From NCBI RefSeq assembly GCF_964204645.1, contig NC_134029.1:6271001-6335000 (forward strand): a stretch of DNA of 64,000 nt, read 5' to 3'. The notes beneath the pieces are model-generated. The model saw nothing but the letters and a program-made list of their open reading frames with translations. It was not told where the DNA came from and did not search any database. Source of the DNA: Tubulanus polymorphus. Its lineage: Eukaryota > Nemertea > Palaeonemertea > Tubulaniformes > Tubulanidae. Positions 56,401 to 64,000 of this stretch are shown one piece after another; position 1 is the stretch's first letter, and every line of letters begins with the position of its first letter. A program made the position numbers and the translations under genes.

Positions 56401-58229
56401 GATTACGACCCATTTGCTGATGAAAACTGCAGAAGCCCAGATGAAAAGTTGAGGAACCAACAACGGATTAATCACTCAATGATGGATTCTTCTACAATTG
56501 GTGGTTGATTTCTATAAAACATTAAATATCAGGAGCAGCAGAGACAATAGTGAATCTTATAAAGATTGATTCAAGCGACAAAGCTAATGGATTATCTCAT
56601 AAACACTGATTCAGGATAAACACTGTTTTAAAAGCAGCAAATCGATAGTGTATCTTATTAGGAGCAGCATAGATAATAGCGCATCTTATAAACACTGAGA
56701 TCCAGGAGCGGCAAAGACAATAGCGGATTTCTGTCGTAAAGTATTGATTTTTTTACTTATCACCCTTTTTCAAACCAGTCTGATATAGTGTTTTAAAGGA
56801 AATTATTTAATAATGTTTAATGCAATGTGAGAGTCTTATAAAAGCTAAGCTCCATTAATTCACGATATTGGTATTCAATCCTTGGTTGATAGAGAAGTCA
56901 AGTTAGGTTAGTCACTAGGGGTAAATGGTCGCGTCGAGCGCCTTGTTTGGGCTCGCAGGTCTGTTGAGTTAACTCCTAAACTGAGATATAGTTTCAACAT
57001 GTTGTGAGTTTAATCTTTAAACCTTACCATTGTTTAAACATAGTCAACTATGACTATTTGTCCGTGGAGGTATCATATAGTTAGGAAACATAGAACATAA
57101 CGTTAGGCCAGTGTTGATGTACAAATATTAAGTATTTGCTGAATTGTAGATGTATTAATTTGATGGATATATATTTTCGAAGGCCCATGTAACTGATTTC
57201 ACAATTGAATCGTATATGTCGATTTTCACATCGAGTTTTAACTTTGAGCCTCCATCAATCTGTTTGATGATCATAGCTACGTATTTGAAATCAAAAGCTT
57301 TATTTGAAAGGAGACCATTATTTACATTTGAGAGGTAAAGCTAGGAATAACAAGGCATAAAGTTATAGCTAGGACTATTTTTGTACGTTTTAACATCGTT
57401 TATATAGCTGTTTGAACTTCTTTTATTGTAATGGGTAAATCCATATCACAAGATTGCTCTCGTGAATAATCACTTAGCTTCAAATTGGGTGTATTATGAT
57501 TATTAAAGAGTGTCGGTGAATCGGTAGTGCTTTTCTAAAATGGGCCCAGAAACTTTACAGTGAAAAAATGCCTGCAGTTGTAAATAGAGAAGTATGAATA
57601 ATACATAATACAAACTACAAGTACATAAATTAATTAAAAAATAAATAAAAAAACCCAATAAATAATAAGTAGTAAATAATACAAAATACAAGTACATACA
57701 TAAATAGATAATATTAAAAAATAGATAAAAATAATAAACAACAATACAAACAAACAACAAATTAATATTCTATTTACATGAAAAGGCATTTTTTCAAATA
57801 TTTATCAACAAGGTTATTCATTTATCGAACAACCTTCCCTAAGTGTAGCGAAAACCCCAGATCTTTTCTGTTGTTATTCAAAGCATTCTATCGGACTGAG
57901 TTATTGTAATGAACAAAACAAATAACCATAAACCTTAACTAAATCGAAAACATTTAAAAAAATAACTGATATGATAGAATGCTTTGAATAACTGTGATGA
58001 AAGAACCCGTCCTTTCAACTAGCTGCGCTCAATCACTGCTGTGGCTGTTTATTGTTATACATGGGTAGACTTACTATCTAAAATCTGGTACATACATTTT
58101 ACTTTTTAGAAAGAATTTAAAACAGCTATAAACTTAAGTTATTGATGTTATTGATTAGTTACCGATTGTATAATTATGTTGAAGCTACCAGGAAAAACGT
58201 CAGAATACTTAGTATGTAATGTCAAGGTG

Positions 58230-60330
58230 TTTGGAAATCTTTAAGACAAGGCAAAAGTGGCAAAATTCAAGTTTTCTAGTGAAAGTAATGATTAATTGAT
58301 ACTAAGAGTTCCAGAGTGAATCTGAGTTTCTCATCTCTAGTTTTAATGCTTTTATGTTGGAGACTGTTATTGTAACACAGTTCGCGTGTTTGTAAATTAG
58401 GAACTTGCATGATGATTAAGATAGGCCTATTATTGTTGCGTGAATAAAACGATGTACATTTTCATCATTTATGTTGAAACTTTTCAGTTGTTAAGTTTTA
58501 TAGTAAAAATTTCACTTAGGTACTTTTCAGTGGTTCATAAAATACTGATCTAATCAAGGCCCTGTCGAAAATAGCAGGAGCATAGAATAATTGTCCTAAA
58601 GCTTTGTTTTGATTATCAGTTTAACCGCGTCTGTGTGGGGCCTGTAATATCTGGACAAGAAGAATTTCTGATCGTTATATAGAGTTGTATCTATATTTAC
58701 TATCAAGTTGAATAATATAATTTAGAAGTTACCGTAGCTTCGTCAGTCAAACCATATTTGTTTGAAGATACTCGATTTATCTTAAATTATCACGAAGAAA
58801 ACCTTTATAATTGTTTGCAGGGTTTGATCTGAGGAATAAATGCCACTTGACCTTGGGGCAAGCCTATATGTTATATCACTTGCCCCCTCAAAAATCAACT
58901 TGTCCTACACGAATAGTCCGATCGTGACATAATAATCCCTTGCATCGAGTGGGATAAAAGCTTTGAGACATAGAATTACACAAGGAAGCCTGGTGGATGA
59001 GTGATTATGATAACCTTCATGCCCTAATGAAAATATACTTGTCCCGCGCAATTGGACTAGCGCTTAGATCAGACCCTGCTTTGTTTCAAATGTAAAATTT
59101 GTGAAAAAAGTAGTTGATAATGTTTGAAGAAATCTCTTAAAGACGAGGAAAATTTGGCAATTTTTTTAAGTTTTCTAGTAAGTAATAATTAAGATTAATT
59201 AGTTAACCTTGCGCTTTCCAGAGTGAGTGAATTTGTAGGTTTGATGTTTTTATTTTGAACTGTTTTAAAATAACTCATTAAGCCACCAGGGTATAATTGT
59301 TGTGCAAGAATAAAACGACAGACATGTTCGTCATTCATGTTAAAACTGTTCAATTGTTTAGTTACGTGTATTGCAACTTTTTTACTGTGGTGCTCATCAA
59401 TGGTTCATAAAGTACTATTTTCATTAAGGCCCTTATGGAAAATAGAGCAGCAAAATAGAGGAGCAGTCTCTTGATAAATGAGGATAAATGAACAGTGTTA
59501 ACAGTGAACAGTAGATTGTGCCAGCAATATATGGACTCTTAAAGACAAGGCAAAGGTGGCAAAACTCTTGTAAAATAATATTTATGAAAATTAAATCAAT
59601 GACTGTTTAGTTATTTATAAGCTTTCCAGATTGAATTTGTGTTTTTATCTCTGGTTTTTATATTTTATGTTGGAGACTTTTTTGAAATACAGGTCATGTT
59701 TTTGTAAATGACTGAGGCACTTCCTCAAGTATGAATACCTGTCATTTAGGTATGATTGTTGTTGTGGGGATAAAATGACTCGTTCATGACAATTGTTCAT
59801 AAAACACTGATTTATTAAGGTCCTATCGAAGAAAGTTGAGCTTTTTCTTGACAACTGAGATGTCCTCAATCTCGATGTCATTTGAAAAGTTGACGATGAT
59901 AGATTCATATTTCATGAAATATAACAAAGTGTCGGTTATATTGACCTCATGAATTGTCAAATTCATAATCTTAAGAGTTTCAGACTAGTCGTTTTTTGGT
60001 GTTTTATGGATCAAAAATTACAATTCGTCATGTACTTTTGTTATTTTCCTATTGATGATAATTTTATAAATCAGCTGTAGTGGAAATGTATCGTAGATAA
60101 AGACTTCTAAATACCCTACATATGTAACTTTTGTGGTTCTTAAGTTAGTACAATTTCATACACAATAAAATAATGAAATTATTATTAAAATTTGAGAAGA
60201 TAAGCTAAAAGTTAATAATTTGACATGTGAAAATAAAATGATGTAAAGAATGTAAATCAGATTTATTACTTAATCCTACGCTTTCCAGAGTATTTGGCCA
60301 GGTTTATCTCTGGTTTTAGTGCGGGGGCCA
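58230..60330 (+). repeat. Degenerate repeats of about 360 bp, 3' end-like
   Basis: Partial copies at about 58230-58600, 59115-59470, 59530-59840 and 60190-60330 share, in order: TTAAAGACAAGGCAAA.GTGGCAAAA, a CTTTCCAGA.TGAATTTG / TCTCTGGTTTT block, TTTATGTTGGAGACT, a GAATAAAACGA.G-type block, GGTTCATAAA..ACTGAT, and TTAAGGCCCT..CGAAAATAG. The repeated AATAAA within each copy suggests duplication of a transcript 3' end or retroelement tail. Confidence 0.5.
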
Positions 60331-60395
60331 TGGACAATTGAGTCCATGGTTGTGCCATAGACTTTTTTGTTTTAGAGTCTATGTTTGGACCAAGG

Positions 60396-60428
60396 GGCGT
60401 ATAAACACTCATTTATAGTTTATACGCC
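60396..60428. repeat. Hairpin-forming inverted repeat
   Basis: GGCGTATAAAC and GTTTATACGCC form an 11-bp perfect stem around an 11-base loop. It follows CATGGACAATTGAGTCCATG, another palindrome, 65 bp upstream. Confidence 0.6.
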
Positions 60429-61575
60429 TTTGGTGGTTGGACTAATTGTTTTTGAAAGTCCACGTGTTTGAGGAGCTTACGTTTTCCACGAGCACAAACC
60501 TGGCATTTTGTATAATTTATGAGAATAAATATGATTTTGAAATTTGTCATTCGTTGAATTAAGCAACAAGTGTTACCGGTACTAAAACAAAGCACTACTA
60601 AATAAAAAGACTATATGCACCAGAGAAAACCGACCAATTTACATTTCAGATGCATTTGTTTATATCTGGTATTGCCTACACTCATTGGCAGAGGTGGTTG
60701 AATACACAGATAGCACCCCTAGTGATGATTTCTAATGAGTGCAATAGCCCATCGGACTTCGTTTTAGTCCTGCATAGTTCTTACACCTCTAAGTGCATAG
60801 GTCTTAGTTTTAGTAGCACTTAGTTTTTAGCAACACCCCCATTTCACTACCCTTCTATTAAATTCACTGCTTTTCACGGCCAGCCCGTGAATCATTTACA
60901 AACCCTGGCAGTTGAATCCGATACAGTTTCCTGGAAAACTGGGCCACCACATGAGAGGCATGCTTTTCATATATACGCACAGATTACATTGCGAGTCTTG
61001 TGGCGCGCATGTGTGTGAAGCACGGCCGAATATACGTGAAGGCGCATATTCTTCCGAACAAAAAGTAGTTCCAACGACAAATAAATAAATAAATTGATTA
61101 ATGAGGCTGTCTGAGTCCTTCTTTGATGGTAAATAATGATATGATATAAATAAGTGATGCATTCTGATGGATTCAATAGGGGAGAGGAGATGGAGAGGGG
61201 AGTCTGTAATTCAACGGGAAAAGTTTCAAAAGTTTGAAGAACACATGAAGATGCCAAAAGCAAGATGAGCTTAGATTATCTCACAGCAAACAAACAATCA
61301 GCATCCAGCTGAACAGTTGTCAGGATTTGATATAATCAATAATGAATGTGACATGTACATGTAATACAGATATATAACAGGCACATGTACCTTTAGTAAA
61401 CCGAGTTCGCACGCCGATAGTAGAAGTCTTGGATTGAATCCTGCCACCCATCCTATTATATACAATGACTAGCATACTCGAATAAATCTGAAAAAAACAA
61501 CATAACATCAACAAATTTTACAAAATCACTGCTGGATTTCATATAGGCCTATATACAGGTCATATATCCATATAG

Positions 61576-61903
61576 AGGCCTGGTTCAAGTTCTAGAGGAC
61601 CTGGTTCAAGTTTTAGAGGATCTGGTTTAAGTTCTAGGACCTGGGGCCAGTTTCACGAAAAAGTTTAACTCAAATTTTTTGATTAATTGCCATTGGTTAC
61701 TTCATGTTTTCAATGAGGACAACAATTCAAACTTAGGGGCCTAACTGTTTTAAGCTTACACTTTTTCGTGAAACTGGGCCCTGGTTCAAGTTCTAGGACC
61801 TAGTTCAAGTTCTAGGACCTGGTTCAAGTTCTAGGACCTGGTTCAAGTTCTAGGACCTGGTTCAAGTTCTAGGACCTGGTTCAAGTTCTAGGACTTGGTT
61901 TAA
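61576..61903. repeat. 19-bp minisatellite split by a foldback element
   Basis: Units of CCTGGTTCAAGTTCTAGGA: about 3.5 diverged copies at 61576-61640 and about 6 near-perfect copies at 61783-61903. Between them is a foldback (61643-61782) with GGGGCCAGTTTCACGAAAAAG and CTTTTTCGTGAAACTGGGCCC ends. Confidence 0.8.
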
Positions 61904-62023
61904 CACAGTTCTAGGTAACATTAGGATACAGAAACCATACCAAAGTTTTGCTCAAGAGTCAATTAATGAACTGGATGTGGCACTCAGTCTGAAAGTTGAG
62001 ATGTAGAACAGATATATATTTAC

Positions 62024-62846
62024 CGGCATAATCCTGTTTTTGTTCCAATATATTGAAAAGTCCTCGTTCAAATTTTCGATCGATAAAAGCCTGACAAATA
62101 TTGCTACCTTCTTCAGCCAATAGATGAATAGCAACACACGTCTGAAATAAACAATGCTGTCGTCACCAGGGGGCACTGTATATTCAACAATAAGGTCAGG
62201 AGCAGATTTTAAGGATGATTTTGTGAGTTACAGTTGCAGCCCTTTTTACTCTAGTGCCCCAGCAAAAAGAAAGCTAGATTATAAATTTTACAGAAGTTCA
62301 AGAGTAACTGGTAGTGATAGTCATTTTCTATAAAGCTGATGTCACTGCGAAGAATAACATGAATAAGTTGTCCCTTCTCTCCCCTCCATCTCCCCAACTT
62401 TTCCTCTCTCTCTCCCCTCTCCTAACATCCTCTCTTCTCTCTCCTCTCCCCTCTCCCTCTCTCTGCCCAACTATCCTTCTCTCTCCTCTCCATCCATCAC
62501 TCTTACCTTTTTCAGTAGAAATATATCATCAAAAAATCATCAAGAACGGACTGTAACACAGATGCTAGACTCAGTAATAACTGTTCATCATGAAACTGCC
62601 ATCTTCAGGGAATATTTGTAAAACAACCATAGCACGTTTCTGAATACCTGAAATAACAACATTCATCGTGTTGCTGTGATACATTGAGTCAAATTCAAAA
62701 TTTTTCGAAATCAACTGTTTTTTTTATCTCTATTTAAAGCATAAGTTAAATATAACTGACCTACACTGAATTGATGAATTTCCATAGTTTGTATCACTTG
62801 TTCAATAGCCTCATCGTCAATCATAAGTTTAGTACCGCCCTCTAAA
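62024..62846 (-). pseudogene. ARM-repeat exons of the LRRK2-like locus
   Basis: Exon 62846-62761 reads LEGGTKLMIDDEAIEQVIQT and MEIHQFSV; it joins in phase to 62647-62507, GIQKRAMVVLQIFPE, where the frame must shift by one to continue as WQFHDEQLLLSLASVLQSVL and DDFLMIFLLKK. Exon 62141-62024 reads TCVAIHLLAEEGSNICQAFI and DRKFERGLFNILEQKQDYA. The 'V.......GIQK......I...P' pattern matches the ARM region of LRRK2. Intron 62506-62142 contains a long pyrimidine-rich tract (about 62378-62505 on the + strand). Confidence 0.7.
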
Positions 62847-63689
62847 CTACAAAATCATAGCTGTCAATCAACAATTTAGTCCCACCCTCTAAAATAAAAA
62901 ATCGTAGGCCTATGGTAGTCTCAAACGCTCGAATGGCTGATATTTTTTAAATGGATCTCACACTAGCCTAGCGGTAGCTTATTTATAAGCAATTCCATAT
63001 ATTTAAACTAGTCCTAATTAGGATTTAAGCTTATTTTCAAGGGGGACCATCAAGGTGGAACCACCTCCAGTTCCACGGTCATTGAGTAAGTTAAGTTTTT
63101 TCAATGAGTTTTGGAACTGGGTCTGGGGTAAGATGTAGATGGCGCCAGTAGTTAAACCCATACCTGCGCGTAATAACAAAACGCGGCCCGGTGCCACGCG
63201 GTTCGGCGCGCAGGTTTGAATCACGGAGAATTACGCTCTCGTGCGCGCAGCAGTCATTTCCAGCCGCAGCACTGAAATACGCTTTTTTAATCAAAAGTAA
63301 TTACCCTAAAAACTGCGATGAGAGTCGCGTTTGAGTCGTAAAATTTCTCGGCCAGCGCGGCGGCGGATCTCGGCACCACGGCGTAGTCTCGCTCTCGAGC
63401 AGCAGCAACATCGTGGTCGGCAAAAACATTAGTCTCCGCCCCTTCTTCACCAAATAGAATTCGGTACTGCTGGCCACGTGCACTGCTTATTTTGAACCGT
63501 ATTCCCAGCGGATTAGAAAGAAATGTATATTTTTCACAAGAGAAATCAATTTTTTCCTGCTAATTCGATTTTTTTCTAGCAGAAAATAATTTTCCGATTT
63601 GTGCGTTTCAACGGGTATTCGATTTTTTTCTCTTTGAAGATAATTCAGAAATGCGTTGTAATCTTCTCGTCTTCCTTTTATTTCCAAAT
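62847..63689. other. Spacer with a GC-rich patch
   Basis: The LRRK2-like exon 62846-62761 and its left intron border are partly duplicated beside it (GTTTAGTACCGCCCTCTAAA at about 62827 and ATTTAGTCCCACCCTCTAAA at about 62873). 63120-63480 is notably GC-rich (CGCGGCCCGGTGCC, GCGCGGCGGCGG). Several overlapping open frames occur there on the minus strand, none recognised. It could be a promoter-like CpG patch or a missed exon. Confidence 0.35.
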
Positions 63690-64000
63690 GCTAGGGCTAG
63701 AAAAAATGACCATATTACTCCTATTTTACGTGATTTGCACTGGCTGCCCATCTTAGATAGAGTAAATTTTAAATTTTAAAATGTTATTAATTGTCTATAA
63801 ATGTCTTCATGGTGCTGCTCCAGTGTACTTGCAGAGTCTTTTAACTAGGTGTTCCAAGTCGACCTCTTACATCTAGCAATGACCCAACAATTTTAGTTAA
63901 ACTTGATAACAGTCGTGTTGCTGGACGTAAAGCTTTTACTTTCATGGCACCAACTTTATGGAATGTCTTACCACAGGAAATTCGTGAAAGTCCAACTGTC
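63690..64000 (+). mobile_element. Non-LTR retrotransposon (LINE) reverse-transcriptase C-terminus, cut by window end
   Basis: Reads ARKNDHITPILRDLHWLPIL, DRVNFK, then after a frame change YKCLHGAAPVYLQSLLTRC, and later FTFMAPTLWNVLPQEIRESP. This is the conserved end of the RT of jockey/CR1-like elements ('LHWLP...R..FK...YK.L.G.AP.YL..LL' and 'F...AP.LWN.LP..IR'). At least two frame breaks show it is dead. Confidence 0.8.

Larger units (their letters stand above)
51821..62023. other. 10-kb repeat-rich gap between ARM and ankyrin exons
   Basis: No exon joining the ARM and ankyrin blocks was found, although LRRK2 has roughly 100 residues between them. It contains a LINE relic, tandem repeats of 41 and about 59 bp, a decayed exon-like array (54.95-56.4 kb), roughly 360-bp degenerate repeats (58.2-60.3 kb), A/T-rich unique-looking sequence (56.8-58.1 kb), a hairpin at 60396-60428 and a 19-bp minisatellite near the right end. 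A CAATAGCCC-type fragment at about 60740-60775 resembles the right end of the element at 46183-47413. Short frames in this stretch carry no known motif. Confidence 0.55.
47715..62846 (-). pseudogene. LRRK2-like (ROCO family) gene, truncated and frame-damaged
   Basis: Recognisable exons in transcription order: ARM repeats 62846-62761, 62647-62507, 62141-62024; ankyrin repeats 51820-51701, 51415-51319, 51179-51078; linker 50715-50584, 50489-50265, 49718-49567; LRR 48967-48826 (3' border uncertain); ROC 48584-48447, 48350-48206, 47907-47715. Homology to LRRK2 is clear from VECLIELGVDCNQ plus QDTPICYACR (ankyrin), SLDLEAHNITGMLL, NNLRELLLSNNNI (LRR), TWDFAGQEEFYSTHQ and VVYDLSRSLSEVETLKPWL (ROC). 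Within the ankyrin-linker block exons join in phase. Damage: Walker A motif deleted with a frameshift; an 11-A run out of frame in the LRR exon; a one-base shift in an ARM exon; most LRR exons absent; no COR, kinase or WD40 exons before MYCBP2, and the space is filled by a transposon. LRRK proteins are Ras-like GTPase/kinases of membrane traffic; this copy could encode neither function. An assembly artefact is the main alternative. Confidence 0.75.

Noticed and set aside
57503-57760. 85-codon minus-strand frame rich in Y, F, L and C
   Set aside because: Composition is that of translated poly(A)/AT-rich sequence (AAATAATAC repeats); not a credible protein.
61397-61503. Minus-strand exon-like segment (IYSSMLVIVYNRMGGRIQSK) with a good acceptor and donor
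   Set aside because: In the phase required to follow the ARM exon 62141-62024 it contains stops, and no LRRK2 similarity is visible.
63301-63540. GC-rich minus-strand frame of about 80 codons (GQQYRILFGEEGAETNVFAD, then AAALAEKFYDSNATLIAVF) ending at a GTAATT donor
   Set aside because: Other frames are equally open in this GC-rich patch, no polypyrimidine acceptor precedes it, its phase does not fit the next LRRK2-like exon, and I recognise no homology. Kept only as a possible missed exon in the spacer entry.

Overview
The window is a piece of an intron-rich animal genome, most likely a spiralian (mollusc-like) invertebrate. Genes have many short GT-AG exons, coding exons are GC-richer than the AT-rich introns, and small non-autonomous transposons are dense. 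One element resembles the 'pearl'/Helentron type known from bivalves. The species cannot be fixed from the sequence alone.

Layout, left to right. 87-904 (+): last three coding exons of a zfr (zinc-finger RNA-binding protein) orthologue, followed by its 3'UTR. 3068-5362 (-): a complete seven-exon CLN6 gene (314 residues), tail-to-tail with zfr. 5363-6415: a 1.05 kb divergent intergenic region. 6416-43796 (+): a complete MYCBP2/PAM/highwire/RPM-1 gene, an atypical RING E3 ligase of about 4.8 thousand residues. I mapped 79 coding exons; their total of 14,466 nt is an exact multiple of three with consistent phases. All hallmark parts are present: two RCC1-like blocks, two PHR domains, filamin repeat, DOC/APC10 domain, B-box-like finger, RING and the C-terminal tandem-cysteine domain with both relay cysteines. 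43797-45850: its 3'UTR. 46183-47413: a repeat element with terminal inverted repeats. 47715-62846 (-): scattered exons of an LRRK2-like (ROCO) gene that keeps ARM, ankyrin, linker, a little LRR and ROC sequence. It has lost the Walker A segment, most LRR exons and everything after ROC, and carries at least two further frame lesions, so I read it as a degenerating pseudogene (or a badly assembled copy). 52-61.5 kb: a repeat-rich gap inside that locus with LINE relics, minisatellites and an array of decayed exon-like units. 63690-64000: the end of a LINE.

The most interesting biology is in MYCBP2. Exons 26 and 27 are tandem homologous 135-nt exons of the same phase that encode alternative versions of the same strip of the first PHR domain, and look mutually exclusive. 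Exons 50-54 of the linker are all symmetric class 1-1 cassettes, two of them ending in the same roughly 17-residue motif. Neither pattern is one I recall being described for this family.

The small transposons fall into recognisable groups: two CAGGG-ended hAT-like MITE families; a set of 110-165 bp foldback elements whose ends resemble GGGNCCAGTTNCA; a foldback with three copies of a GCACTGC-type palindrome; and a foldback with a CTACGAGTTATCTCGTAG palindrome. They lie in introns and spacers and interrupt no MYCBP2 exon. Homology statements rest on recalled family sequences; no database search was run.
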